Source of the DNA: Microdochium bolleyi
Taxonomy: Eukaryota > Ascomycota > Sordariomycetes > Xylariales > Microdochiaceae
Reading direction: 5' to 3'
Length of the DNA stretch: 64,000 bases
Assembly: GCA_001566295.1 (NCBI GenBank)
Contig: KQ964267.1
Coordinates: forward strand, 132,096 to 196,095
In this document: positions 21,699 to 32,659 of the stretch, one piece after another
How the letters are laid out: each line of letters starts with the position of its first letter
Position numbering within the stretch: the first letter of the stretch is position 1
The notes under the pieces: generated by a model
Told to the model about the DNA's origin: nothing
Seen by the model: only the letters and a program-made list of their open reading frames with translations
The model's database searches: none
Made by a program: the position numbers and the translations under genes

Positions 21699-22153
21699 TA
21701 GACCAACCCAGTACATTTGCATACAATTGCGAATACTCGCAGTTCCGCAAGCAGACAGGAGCCTGCGCAAACTGCACAACGTTCCCAATGGGTTTGGGAC
21801 TTCCCTGTGCTTGACGGCCCGCGCAGCTCGGCGCTACTACGCTATTAGATCGCCTGGACCTAATCCCATGAGAAAATGGACGAATGGTGCTATTTTCTTG
21901 AAAATCACTCGAGAAGGACTACAGCATGGAGTGTCGTAGTCTATGAGTATCAGCATCCAGACCGCTGACCTCCGGTGCTGACTGTGTACCTTCTCGAGCA
22001 GGACTAGGCATGCGGAGTTTCAGAGGCTCCGCTCCGCTGCTGACGGCGAGGCACAACTCCGCAAACTCCGCAATCACGGTCGACTTCGCAAGCTTGCGCA
22101 TCATCACCGGGCGGTAGCGTTCTAGCATAGCACCTTGCGACCAAGTCCGCACG
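21699..22153. other. Promoter of the Zn2Cys6 gene, with a residue of coding sequence
   Basis: The first 115 bp may be a decayed end of the preceding membrane-protein gene. The rest is the promoter of the regulator at 22154 and holds the CTCCGCAA direct repeats listed separately. Confidence 0.45.
22054..22075 (-). promoter_or_regulatory. Candidate Zn2Cys6 operator upstream of the regulator gene
   Basis: Read on the minus strand this site contains TTGCGGAGTTTGCGGAGTT, two direct copies of GCGGAGTT spaced by one base. It lies about 80 bp before the ATG at 22154. Zn2Cys6 proteins usually bind paired CGG triplets, so this is a plausible binding site, and autoregulation would fit. A related CGG-rich word (CTCCGCTCCGC) lies at 22027-22037. 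Confidence 0.45.
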
Positions 22154-23906
22154 ATGGGCGCCAGCAACGAGAACACCGCTTCGCGCCAGAAGAGCTGCAA
22201 CGCCTGTGTGCTGGGCAAGCGCAGGTGCGACAAGACTCAGCCCGCCTGTGCCCGCTGCGCGTCCAGGGGCGTCGCATGCCACTATGGCCGTAGCCGGACC
22301 AGGGGCCCGCCAGGCGCAACACTGTCCTCGCAGCAAATCGTACACGGCGGGCTTGATGGCGACACAGAGACGTTGGCCACCCCAGCGAGTTTCTTTTCAC
22401 CAAACCTGGACACTGCTATGGTCGACAACTTCCACATCGAAAGCTATCTCGATCCCGATCTTGCACTCGAGGACATGTTTCGAGGCTTTGTGGAGGACTC
22501 GATTGGCTCAGAGCGAAGTCTGAGTCTAGCAGCCGAGCAGAGCACTACAGAGACTGAGCTTGGTAGTCTCCAGGAAACGACACTTACGAGGAACGATTAT
22601 GCCAAAGTGGCTCCGATGTGTGTATGTGCAACTGTAAACTCTGTTCTTTTTGGCCATCCGCTTCTTTGCCTTCAAGCTGACACACGTCGTCGCTCAGGAA
22701 ATGTACCGTAAGTGCTCCCCTCCGCAGCCTGCGCCCTCGCGTCTCTGACAGCTTGATACAACCAGAACCCTGGCATCTCGCCGATCCCAACTCGAACATC
22801 GCACTCACAGTGTCAGCGGTCAAGTCATTTGTGCGTAGTTGCCAGATCTCTTTCCTCCTCCACCCCTAGTCCGCTCAGATCATCAAGCAAATGGCCGAGA
22901 CTGGCGAGGAACTTACACAATCACATCTACACTTAGTGCCCCCAGTACGCCAAGGAGAGCTGCACTCCCTACCTGCACAAAGAACTTTACAGACACGCCA
23001 TGCCCGACTGCGTGCTCAAGGCCTGGACGACATGCTTACAGTACTCGACGGTGACGCCAGGCAACCGCGGCATGGTCCTGAGGGCGCTGCACCAGAGCGT
23101 GGTCGAGCTGCACCAGACTATGAGCACGGGTGTCACGACAGCGATGGAGAGGCTCGGGCGTCTGCATGCCCTCATGGTCTACCAGGTGATCCGCATGTTC
23201 GATGGCGATATCACGCTGGGCAACGACGCCGCGCGCGACATGCCCTTGCTCGAGGCGTGGGCTACGGACATGCTTGCCACTAGGGACAACCTCGACGGGC
23301 AGCACTCGGCGGGCACAACGCAGCAGAAGCCATCACCGCCAGAAACCTGGGAGGTAAGCCGCAGACACGATACCTTCACAAGGAAGCCTTGGGTGAAGCT
23401 AAGTCGAGAGTCACTGTTTAGCGGTGGATATTTGCCGAGTCCGTGCGGAGAACATGCATGATGGCCTTCATGATCCACACATTGTGGCGCGTCTTGGCTA
23501 GACAAGAGTCGACAGGTATGTCCTCTGACTTTTGGCTTTTCATCGTGTTCTGCGGGTGGACCTGACAATAAGACCCTTTTCTAGCAGATGCCTGCATCGG
23601 TATATGGGCAAGCGTGCATCGGTGGACACTGTCTCGGCACCTCTGGGAGGCGGGGGACTCTTATGAGTTCTACAAGGCCTGGAGAGAGAAGCCTTCCTTC
23701 GTTGTCGAGAGCTTCGATTTTGCCATGTTCCTCGAGACAGGGAAGCCCGACGATGTCGACTCGTTTGCAAGAATCCTCATGACCATGTAAGTGTGCCGCT
23801 ACGAGACAGTCTAGACTAAGAACTGACCTGATCGGACAGGTGGTTTGGCGCGGCGGAGATGAAGGAGTTCACTAGTGGACGGGGTATGCAGCTGGCAATG
23901 AGCTAG
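22154..23906 (+). CDS. Zn2Cys6 fungal-specific regulator, reading frame apparently broken
   Basis: Transcription-factor gene of the type found beside fungal oxidoreductase and secondary-metabolite genes. The N-terminal Zn2Cys6 cluster is intact at Cys15, 18, 25, 32, 35 and 42. Traceable exons are 22154-22621, 22698-22707 (10 nt), 22766-22830, 22879 onward to 23353, 23422-23515, 23585-23786 and 23840-23906. Conserved regulatory-domain pieces are IIKQMAETG, then LHKELYRHAMPDCVLKAW, ALMVYQVIRMFDGDI, WIFAESVRRTCMM and a final EMKEF. Between 22903 and 22960 the frame changes by one, and no GT-AG intron joins the halves. Family spacing predicts a junction ETG/C-TPYLH, where the 5' side lacks GT. 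A lost donor, a small indel, or an unusual splice would explain it. The aldo-keto reductase downstream shares upstream repeats with this gene. Confidence 0.7.
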
Positions 23907-24120
23907 AATTACTTGAACGGGATAGTGGACTAGTTTGGCATGTAGTAAGATGTGACAATGTTGAATGAGTTCCACACGCACCATGTTGGACAGTGAACTG
24001 CGGTCGTGTGGTGGGTTGGAAATGAAGCATCGTCTAATTTGTCAGTTGGCCCAACACGTGCTTGTGTATGACCCGTAGACAAGATCTGCATAACTTCGGA
24101 GATTGAGGTGCGGCAGAGTC

Positions 24121-24148
24121 GTGGAGTTGCGGAGTTGCGGAGTTGTCC
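24121..24148 (+). promoter_or_regulatory. Triple direct repeat, candidate Zn2Cys6 operator for the aldo-keto reductase
   Basis: Three consecutive 8-bp units, GGAGTTGC, GGAGTTGC and GGAGTTGT (24123-24146), give two CGG triplets in direct orientation 8 bp apart. The same GCGGAGTT word, twice, stands upstream of the neighbouring Zn2Cys6 regulator. The site is about 125 bp upstream of the TATA box and 257 bp upstream of the ATG, a usual place for an activator site. Confidence 0.5.
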
Positions 24149-24272
24149 AGACTGCGGGAGCGAGAGAGCGGAGTGTCATCGCAACCATGCCATGTCCGTC
24201 TAGATTACTCTCCGCCCAAACATCCGCAGCACTACTTCGTTGCATATCGCTACGAAGAGGCCCTGATGACAA

Positions 24273-24279
24273 TATATAA
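24273..24279 (+). promoter_or_regulatory. TATA box of the aldo-keto reductase gene
   Basis: TATATAA lies 126 bp upstream of the ATG at 24405 and downstream of the CGG repeats, so the three elements sit in the expected order. Confidence 0.6.
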
Positions 24280-24404
24280 CGTGCCAGCTTGCCACCCTAC
24301 TCAGTCGCTTTTCTCGTCTCATCACAACATCTGCATTCTTAACAATCTACCACAAAACACTCAACATAAACTATCTTCTTTGGCCCCTAGCTACTTACCT
24401 CGCG

Positions 24405-25711
24405 ATGTCAACTTCCACCATCCCCACGCGACCCCTCGGCAAGAATGGCCCTCTCGTTCCCCGTATCGGCTACGGTGCTATGGGCCTCTCCCTCGGCTAT
24501 CATAACCAGATGGCGGACGAGCAGCGGTTCGCCGTCCTAGACCACGCACATAGCATTGGCGAGACATTCTGGGACACCAGTGACGCCTATGTATGTTTTT
24601 CTTAAACCTTTTCTTCATGCCGAACACCTCAAGCATAGAAAAGACCGAAAGTCAGTCTGAGCCGCATCTAACTCTGTCCTGCGTACCACAGCTTGACAAC
24701 GAGGACCTCCTGTGCGCCTGGTTCCGCCGCACCAACAAGCGCGAGGACATCTTCCTCGCAACCAAGTTCGGCGCGACCGTGACGGCCGACTTCCAGATCG
24801 GTTTCCGTGGAGACGCCGCGTACGTGCGAGAGGCGTGCGAGAAGAGCCTCGCGCGACTCGGTGTGGAGTACATCGACCTGTATTACCCGCACCGGCTCGA
24901 CGGGTCGACGCCCGTGGAGGACATTGTGGGGGAGATGGTGAAGTTGAAGAAGTAAGTCGGATCTCGCAGTAACCCCTGCTAGTATCTCGAGCATTTTGTG
25001 GCGGTGTTGTGAGCAGCGTACCTGACTGTGACTTTGTGATTACAGCGAGGGCAAGATCCGCCACATCGGCCTATGCGAAGTCTCCGCGGCCACCCTCCGG
25101 CGCGCATACGCCGTGCACCCCATCGCGGCCGTGCAGATGGAGTACAGCCCCTTCACGACGGACATTGAGGACCCCAGTATCAACCTCCTCGCGACCTGCC
25201 GGGAGCTCGGGGTCGCGGTCGTGGCGTACTCGCCCTTGTGCAGGGGTCTGCTCACGGGCGGTGTCACGGAGGTCGGGAAGCTCGACGCGGGGGACATCCG
25301 CAAGTTCTACCCACGCTTCTCGGAGGAGAACCTGCCAAAGAACCTGGCTGTCGTCAAGCAGCTGGTCAAGATTGCGGAGGAGAAGGGGTGCACGGCTGGC
25401 CAGCTCGCCCTGGCGTGGCTGCTGAGTCAGGGCGACGACATCTTTCCCATCCCGGGGTAGGTCCACGATCTTCTGTCGTTCTGGGGGGTACGTCACGATA
25501 TGTCAACACCAGCTGATTATTTTGATACTTCTGCAGCACTTCGAAGACCAAGAACCTCGACGACAACGTTGCGGCCGCACACATCGAGCTGAGCAGCGAG
25601 GAGGTCGCCAGGATTAGAGCGTTAGTGGACAATGCCGCGGCCGGAGAGAAGTATCCGGCTGAGCACGCGCTGGGTCTGTTCGCGGACACCCCTCTTCCTG
25701 CGTCAGCATGA
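24405..25711 (+). CDS. Aldo-keto reductase
   Basis: NADPH-dependent carbonyl reductase of 343 aa, probably cytosolic. Exons are 24405-24590, 24692-24951, 25046-25456 and 25537-25711, with GT-AG introns of 101, 94 and 80 nt. The catalytic tetrad is visible: Asp57 and Tyr62 in DTSDAY, Lys87 in ATKFG and His129 in YYPHRLD. The (alpha/beta)8 barrel continues with VQMEYSPF and AYSPLCRGLLTG. The cofactor loop is IPGTSKTKNLDDN. The closest groups are fungal YakC/AKR13-like or pyridoxal-reductase-like enzymes. The preceding Zn2Cys6 gene and the shared upstream repeats suggest that this is one of its targets. The substrate is unknown. Confidence 0.92.
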
Positions 25712-28070
25712 ACGAGGATCATGATGACGACGCAGATTGGGCCTCATGCCGTTTGCATTGCCTGGTTTCCATGCTGCAACTCGCTTCGGACTGTTTAGGA
25801 GTAGTAGTGAGAATGAATCTGTTCTTCAGTTTCAAGAATGCAGAGCTACCTAGGTTCTGAGTCAACACGAACGGGATACATGCGTCCATGCGAAACAAAT
25901 GACCTGCTGATAACCTCAAGTTGAGTGTGGCCATTTCCACTTGAGAACTGGCCCTTCATGAAGCACCTTGAAAAGGGGGTTTCTGAGATGTGTGAGCGTG
26001 CTAGGCAAACCCCCGGCCCAGGTCCCGCGGATGTAACAGGTGCACAGGATAGTCTGTGCTTTGTACCGGAATGATGGTCCCGCATAGTCACCCTCAACGC
26101 CAGAATGTTCGCAAAACACGCTGCTGTACATGAATGGTCTCCCAGTCATCAAAAGTCGGGACATAATGCGAAGGAGAGGTGGCCCTCGTTACTGCATTCC
26201 GGGTGAAGAGGACACGATGTTCGCTGTGGCAAGTACGGCGACAAATATTGGGGCTGACACACGATAACTTATTCCATGTCCGAAACTCGACAGAATGTGT
26301 AGAGCTCTTTCCCGAGAACGAACAAAGAAACATAATTTTCTTTTGAAAGACCCCACTTCTACAAGCAGGACGATTTGCAGGATATCGCACCTAGTCAAGT
26401 GACGGCCCATCGAGACAAATCCGCAGCTGACGCGGCGATTATACACTCCAGTGCTGTGTCATCACAGCTCATGTCAGAAAGCTCTGGGCTAAACGGAGAA
26501 GGCTAGGAAAGTTCTGGACAGGAGCTATACGCATTAGGCATAGATCAACCGGAGCCGAAGGGAGGTCCATGAACTAAAATGATCTGGACGGCCTTGACAG
26601 AACCTCTCAGTATTGCTGTTTCCTAATTCGACTCACCACAAGCAAGCTAGCGCACGGTTGTAACTTGATGGCTATACAGATGACGCAGCGAGAAAGTTTC
26701 TAGACGCTAAGAAAATTTGGTGTCAGTTCATTACCTGTTTCAGCGAGACGGTCAAGTGTGGAACGTCTTGGGGCCATCTCCGCTCCTCCCTAATAGCATG
26801 TACCCTTCCCGTCGAGACGATCCGTGGAATCCCGGTGCTATGGGCCGCTCAAGAGTCAGTCTTGCTGGTTCGCTGCCATTTCCAGCACGAATGGTCCCAG
26901 ATTCCTATGCGAGCAACCTGGGGCGGCAGAAAGGGCAATGCCGGGGGACTTTCGCGCTTATGCAGGTCCAACTGGAATCGGATTGATACAGGCCAACCAC
27001 TACAGGGATTATGGAAGCACTCCGCGGCGACTTGGGGCTGTGTTGAGCATTGGGCTGAATAGGCACGGCAGAGGATTGACCAGTCAGCTGCAGAAGGACC
27101 CTATATACCCGACGGCAGGCGCTGATGACGGCAACGCTGTCGACTACACGAGCATGCGAGGTTCCCGCCATCGTTTCAGAACGAGATTGCCCACCCGCAA
27201 ACCATCAGCCGGCTTGTGTTGATCAGGCGTCAAGCGAAGAAAAAGGGGATCTGCTTTGTGGAGATTACTTGTCAGCTTCAGCAAAGGCGAGATGGATAGT
27301 AATCGCTGCTTGTGCCGCTGCTTGTGCCGCTGTGAGTGAGACATGCATGATCTTCACCATCCCTGGATACGGGCAAAGATCTAGTCCCAATGTCCGACAA
27401 CACCGGCAAGGGGGGCCCAGAGATCGGCCGTTTTGGGCACCGAGAAAAGTGCCTGAAGGCCGGGGTGGGCACGGCAAAGAATCCTGCTTTGCACACTCTT
27501 GCAGAAGACAAAGAACGACCGAAGCCCGACGACTAAGAACGAAAAATTACCCCTGAGTTTTGCCATGAATTTTCCATTCGTCGTCAACTTTTCGCCTCCT
27601 CCCAGCGACGGCAATGATCAGCCTCGGAACTCGACCGCTGGAGCCACACGGTCGGGACTGCCGCTGCAGGTGCGTTATTGGCCCTCGGGGACCCCCTCGG
27701 ACCCCTGGGGCTCCCAGGGGTTCTGTGTGCTGCCGGAGCTCAGCCGATGGAGTGGCCAGGGATGCTGACTCGCCGGGCCTGCTGCCACTGACGTTGTGCG
27801 GGCTCGTGGCTGACTGGATGCAACGCCGCCGCCTGCTTTTTCGCCAAACTCTAATTTATTGGCAGGCCCCGTCAGACTACTTGTTGTTGCGGTCTCCTGA
27901 GCTTCCAGCATGTTTCCAGAAGCATTGTCGGCGGCTCCAACACTGAAGCTAAAGCTCCATACTGTCGACTACCCCGGGATTTGCTGAGGCCATCGTGAAC
28001 AAGGTCTCCCCAGCCATTCCCATGTGTTGTTCATGGGAGATTCAGCCCTGACGACCGTCGCCAGCAGGCT
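25712..28070. other. Intergenic, no supported gene
   Basis: About 2.4 kb. Open frames of 60-140 codons occur on both strands but overlap one another and contain no recognised domain. The part 27360-27700 has short GC-rich palindromic words (GGGGACCCCC-like, about 27688). The last few hundred bases are presumably the promoter and leader of the Zn2Cys6 gene at 28071. Confidence 0.5.
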
Positions 28071-30581
28071 ATGCTACCCTTCCGGCCCCAGCTGGACCCG
28101 GACATTGGTCATGGCTACCACGTGGCCGGCGGCCAGCAGCCCACGCCGGCTGGTGCTTTGACTCCCGAGCTCCTCGAGCAGGTCCTTGACACTGGCAGCC
28201 ACCAGAGTGTCTCGGAAGATGGCAGCGTCACTGCCGATGGCGGGGGAGGATCACCGCTCCGACGAAACAATACTGGTACACGCTCACGCCGCGGGTGCTG
28301 GACGTGCCGGGACAAAAAGGCAAAGAAGCGCTGCGACGAGGAGAAGCCGGCGTGCGGTCGATGCCGCCGGATGAACCTTGTGTGCGACTATACGCCACGC
28401 CCTTCGCTCGCAGAACGTCGACGCCAGCAGGCTCTGCTCGACGCTCAGCAGCGAGAACATGCGCAACCGCAGGAGTCAAGGCCATTCGGACCCGAGGCAG
28501 CTGCCATGCAGATGGACCACGTCAATCAACAGCAACACCAGCAATACCACCACCATCAACAACAACAACAACAACAACAACAGCAATACTTCCACCCTCA
28601 CCAACAACACCCACAACTACAACTACAACAACACCATCAGCAGCTGCAACTACTGCAGCACCGCAGGACACACAACCAATATCTATCACCATCGCAATAT
28701 GCCACCTCCAATGCGAGCTCGGATCCAGGCAGCCCGCTCTCCGTCGTGCGGCTCTCGTCCACGAACGAGGTCGGCGCGAGCTCCATCGTGCTGGGGCCGC
28801 GGGAGCACGAGTCGATCCGCTTCTTCCGGACCGTCTTCGCCAAGGCGCACCACACCAAGAACCCGGACTACTCGCTCTTCAGCATCATGTTCCGCATCGC
28901 CCAGGACGACCCGATGGTCATGCACATGGTCCTGTCCCTCGGCGGGCGGGCCATGGACCTGCGCCGGCCGTCCTCATCGACTGCCCATGCCCTTACTGCT
29001 CCAACGGCGACGGGGGCGACGACGACGACAAGCTCCGAGCATCAGCACCAGCGGCAATACACGCCTCATTTGTACCACTACTCGGCCGCCCTGCGCTGCA
29101 TGGCCGACACAGTCTGCCTCGAGCCCGGCGCCGCTGCGTTCGACATGGACGCGATCCTGACGGCGCTGTGGCTCATGTGCATCTACGAGCAGCAGTTCGG
29201 CGACGCCGAGTGCCAGGGGTACGCGAACCACCTGATGGGTGCGGCCTCGCTGCTGCAGCACCAGGAGAAGAGCCTGCGGAGCCTGCGGCCGCCGCACCTT
29301 GTGAGCACCTACGACTACGGGGATGACGGCGCCGACTCGGAAGGCGAGGTCACTGCAGGGCCGGAGCCGACGGTGCTGGTCAAGCAGATTCCCGAGCACC
29401 GCCGGCATCTGCGGCTGAGCCTGTACTCTGCGCGAATCCTGGTGTGGCTGTCTCTACACGACTCGGCGGCCGCGACATCTGGGGTCGGCGGGCATCTGAA
29501 TACGATGATGTACACGATGCTGAGGAACCAACACAGTCCCAGCAAGAGCAGCTCGCGGTCCGAAAGCAGCCATGCGTCGCCTAGCACCTTTACCGCCCAG
29601 AAGACATCGCCGCAACCGCAACCACAACCACAGCAGCAACCGAACCATCACAGCAGCACGAGTTTCCTGTCGACCATCCTGCCCTCGATCCCCTCGAACC
29701 CGATCGACACCTTCCGCGACCTGTACAAGTACTCGAATCCGCTGTACCGGGCCATGTGGGGCGACGCCTACCCCCAGGCCGAGCTGCTCGACGACGTCGA
29801 GAACCGCAACGTCTTCGTCTTCCTCGCCAACACGAACCAGCTGCGATTCCTTGTTGCGCAGCTCGCCGAATACCACGACCCCGAAAGTAATAATGATAAT
29901 AAAAGCGAGAGAGGAGGGAGCGGGAGGGGGTCGGATACGGACCAGCACGCAGTGTTCGCCGCCCGCGCGGCGCAGGTTGACGCCGAAATCCGCCGCGTGG
30001 GCTACGAGAGCACCGAGCTGCTCGAGGTCGCCGCGGGCCTGTCGGTTGAGACAGACAACTCGCACCGCCTCGTGGCTAACATCCGGACCATCGTTCCGCT
30101 GTACTACGCCGTGATCCTGGACTTCCTGCGCGTTGTCGACCTGCATGAGCACAGCAGCACAGACAACGGTGCAGTGGCCAGCAACGCTGCCGAGCGGAAA
30201 CGCCAGAACCAACAGCAGCAACGACAACAGCTGCTCCGCGACCGCCGGCGGCAGCGCGCCCTAGGCGAGATCATGACGCTTGCACGGCAGACGCACCGGC
30301 ACGGCGGCGACGAGTTGCTAACCAAGATAGCGTGGCCCCTCTTCGCGGCCGCGCTGGAGCTGCCTCACTCTGTAGCACCGCCGGGGTCCGAGGAAGGAGG
30401 GGATCGCGACTGGATCGTGCAGCGGTTCGGGGCGTTTGCGGCGTACGGGGACAACTTTGCGCGGGCGCGGCGGTTCCTGGAGACGCGGATGCTGCCGCTG
30501 CAGGACCGGCTGGGCACGCGGTGCATCGACTGGCGGCGGGTGATGAGGGAGGGCGGCGAGGTCTTTATCCTGGGGATTTGA
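28071..30581 (+). CDS. Zn2Cys6 transcription factor with atypical cysteine spacing and poly-Gln
   Basis: Intronless gene for an 836-aa nuclear regulator. The cluster lies at Cys76, 79, 88, 95, 98 and 105: CX2CX8CX6CX2CX6C, where the usual second gap is six residues. The intervening RDKKAKKR is strongly basic, as expected for DNA contact. Residues of about 150-205 form a His/Gln-rich low-complexity region coded by CAA/CAG/CAC runs. From about residue 240 (REHESIRFFRTVFAKAHH) a C6-regulator middle domain follows, with helices such as AILTALWLMCIYEQQFGDAECQ, here interrupted by Ser/Gln-rich inserts. The end (WIVQRFGAFAAYGDNFARARRFLE) is typical of the Fungal_trans_2-type C-terminus. The target is unknown. 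The neighbouring SET gene is on the same strand but unlikely to be functionally linked. Confidence 0.88.
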   Translation: MLPFRPQLDPDIGHGYHVAGGQQPTPAGALTPELLEQVLDTGSHQSVSEDGSVTADGGGGSPLRRNNTGTRSRRGCWTCRDKKAKKRCDEEKPACGRCRRMNLVCDYTPRPSLAERRRQQALLDAQQREHAQPQESRPFGPEAAAMQMDHVNQQQHQQYHHHQQQQQQQQQQYFHPHQQHPQLQLQQHHQQLQLLQHRRTHNQYLSPSQYATSNASSDPGSPLSVVRLSSTNEVGASSIVLGPREHESIRFFRTVFAKAHHTKNPDYSLFSIMFRIAQDDPMVMHMVLSLGGRAMDLRRPSSSTAHALTAPTATGATTTTSSEHQHQRQYTPHLYHYSAALRCMADTVCLEPGAAAFDMDAILTALWLMCIYEQQFGDAECQGYANHLMGAASLLQHQEKSLRSLRPPHLVSTYDYGDDGADSEGEVTAGPEPTVLVKQIPEHRRHLRLSLYSARILVWLSLHDSAAATSGVGGHLNTMMYTMLRNQHSPSKSSSRSESSHASPSTFTAQKTSPQPQPQPQQQPNHHSSTSFLSTILPSIPSNPIDTFRDLYKYSNPLYRAMWGDAYPQAELLDDVENRNVFVFLANTNQLRFLVAQLAEYHDPESNNDNKSERGGSGRGSDTDQHAVFAARAAQVDAEIRRVGYESTELLEVAAGLSVETDNSHRLVANIRTIVPLYYAVILDFLRVVDLHEHSSTDNGAVASNAAERKRQNQQQQRQQLLRDRRRQRALGEIMTLARQTHRHGGDELLTKIAWPLFAAALELPHSVAPPGSEEGGDRDWIVQRFGAFAAYGDNFARARRFLETRMLPLQDRLGTRCIDWRRVMREGGEVFILGI

Positions 30582-30979
30582 ATGCCTGGCGCCTGTTTGT
30601 GTGGCCTTTTCCGTCTCTGTTCGAAAGGTGGGAGCTGAGCACTCCTTGTTGCTCCTTCTCACCAAACACCAAATGCAAACGTACGCCATCCGCTCCTGCC
30701 ATCTGCACCTACACAGGACGTCCTGCCCTTCCGAGTGTCTCCTGCGATCTGTCGACACCTCTCCGGTTTGTGACCACGGAAGCTGGCCCAAGATACTGGC
30801 GCCCTTCGCCCGTATCTGTCCCACACCACGTGTTATCACACCCTCACCACGTCCTCACATGGGCCTCACTTCTCACCACGTCTTATTACTTATCAGCAAC
30901 CAGTATCGGCCTGCAAGGTCTGTGGCACCTCCCAGCCACCAGAAAGTCCACCGACGACGTCAAGCCCACGCACAGCACG
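30582..30979. other. Spacer between Zn2Cys6 and SET genes
   Basis: 398 bp on the same strand between a stop and a start. It contains repeated CACCACGT words at about 30824, 30846 and 30876. CACGTG-like E-box half-sites are possible control elements for the SET gene, but this is weak. No gene. Confidence 0.45.
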
Positions 30980-32233
30980 ATGTCCCTCTTCGAGATCCGC
31001 AGCTCGCCTGGAAAGGGTCTCGGAGTCTTCGCCACACAGCACATCCCGGCCGGCACGCTTGTCGTCAGAGAGAAGCCGCTCCTCACCTGGGACGCCTCTG
31101 CACCTCCGTATCAAGTCGACCGAAGCCTGAGGGCCTCGTTCCACGCCCTTTCGGTGCCCGAGAAGCTCGCCGCTGGTGCCCTGCACTGCCCAATGGACAT
31201 GGCCCGAAGCGTCAGGATGATCAAGGAGCTCAGGAGCAGCATCGAGGATGCCCGCAACAACCCGGGAGCCCAAGAGGCCGCCACCCTGTCCCCATTGAAG
31301 GCGAAAAAGGGCAAGGGAACGATGAGCCCAAACTACAGGACTCTCATGGCCGAGGCGATGGCCCGGTCAAAAGACCTCACAGACCCTTCGAAAGAAGACC
31401 TCGAGCTGTATATCCGCGCCACGTCCGATGGTATCGGCTACCTCGGGCCCGGCGGGGGAGGCAAGGAGACTGGGCTGTTTCCGACGGCGGCGCGGCTCAA
31501 CCACTCGTGCGATCCCAATGTCGTCTTTGCCGTGGACCGCCACAGACAGTACCATCTGCGTGCCCGCCACGACATCGAGATCGGGAGTGAGCTGGTTGTG
31601 AACTACATGCCGAGTTTCTTGTCCAGCGCTACCCGCAAGCGAGAGACATTAGAAAACCACAGCTTTGTCTGCTCCTGCCGGCGCTGCCGTGGCGCAACTC
31701 CGACTACCACTGCGCTCATCACAGACGGTGGAGGTACGGTCCGACAGGATCCAGGCCGTGTCGCGGCCACGACGCAGGTGGCTGTCGGCTTCGTCTCTGC
31801 GACACATCTCAGAACATTCAATCTCATCCAGCACCAGGCGGCCGCGGGGATCGGCATCGATCCAGACGAGCTGCATCATTGGATACTAGACCTGCAGAAA
31901 CAAGAACAGAGGCTGCGCAGCATGGCCGGGGCGGCCGAAGAGCCGGTCGAGCTGTTTGGCGTGTAAGTTGTCGTCGCCGCAACCGCAATCAGTACAGACA
32001 GCTAATGTGAGGGTCTATTGATATGCAGGCTCTACTGCATCGCCGAGGCATACTGCGGCCTTGGTCTGGTTTTGAAAAGCCCAGCGGACATAGACAAGGC
32101 AATCTTGTGCCTCGAGAAGGCAGCCAGCTTGGGCAGCAAGCACTGGGGCAGCGACGACGTATTCGTTCGTGAACAGCGCGAGTGCATCATGGACCTCCGA
32201 GTGCGTCAAGCCGGATTCCCGAGCAAGAAGTGA
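30980..32233 (+). CDS. SET-domain protein (SET5/SMYD-like)
   Basis: Probable lysine methyltransferase of 395 aa. Exons are 30980-31962 and 32029-32233, with a 66-nt phase-2 intron (GTAAGT...GCAG). The SET domain starts at the N-terminus (FEIRSSPGKGLGVFATQHIP). It is split by a long insert at about residues 55-150, then resumes with FPTAARLNHSCDPN (RLNHSC at 172-177), followed by GSELVVNYM, the SAM/substrate-binding signatures. A cysteine-rich post-SET piece, NHSFVCSCRRC, follows. A tetratricopeptide-like helical tail covers the second exon (YCIAEAYCGLGLVLKSP). There is no MYND finger in the insert, so this belongs with fungal SET-domain proteins annotated as SET5-like rather than true SMYD. 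Histone or non-histone targets are unknown. Confidence 0.88.
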
Positions 32234-32659
32234 GACGGTGCCAATGCATTGGTGGCAGCAGAAGTGTTCTCGCAGGAGTGTCAAGATCATCAATAGACAA
32301 ACACCTGTAGGACGATAGATCGTCCGGATAGAAAGCCATATACAGGCGCAGAATTAGCATCACGCGATAACAGTGGCATATTTTCCATCGGCATTCTTGT
32401 CTTTTGACTCAGTATTTTGCACGGCGACTCTTGACTACTTCCCGTGTCCTTCATATCTTGCTGCATGAGTCCGCCAACCGTTCTGTCCGTCATGAACCTT
32501 TCCCGGCTTGCCGTGCTTCCAACCCGCTGTCGAACGTCTCTCTCTTGCAGAAACATCAGCACAACAAGGCAAACGGAGTGCGCCTCGGCAGGAAGTCCGG
32601 CACCGCCAAGTCTGGCATACACGTTGCCAGCAGTGCCGCCGCCGCCGCCCTCCATCCCC
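32234..32659. other. Convergent intergenic region
   Basis: 426 bp between the SET gene stop and the stop of the opposite-strand gene. It contains the two 3' ends. A plus-strand open frame covers much of it but runs on as the antisense of the next gene and has no domain. Confidence 0.5.

Larger units (their letters stand above)
23907..24404. other. Promoter of the aldo-keto reductase gene
   Basis: 498 bp between the regulator and the aldo-keto reductase. It holds three direct GGAGTTGC-type units and a TATA box, listed separately, and a CA-rich leader just before the ATG (ACCACAAAACACTCAACATA, about 24350-24369). No gene. Confidence 0.6.

Noticed and set aside
22909..22945. 37-nt intron ending CCCCAG in the broken regulator gene
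   Set aside because: It would start with GA and be shorter than any intron here, although it does keep frame.
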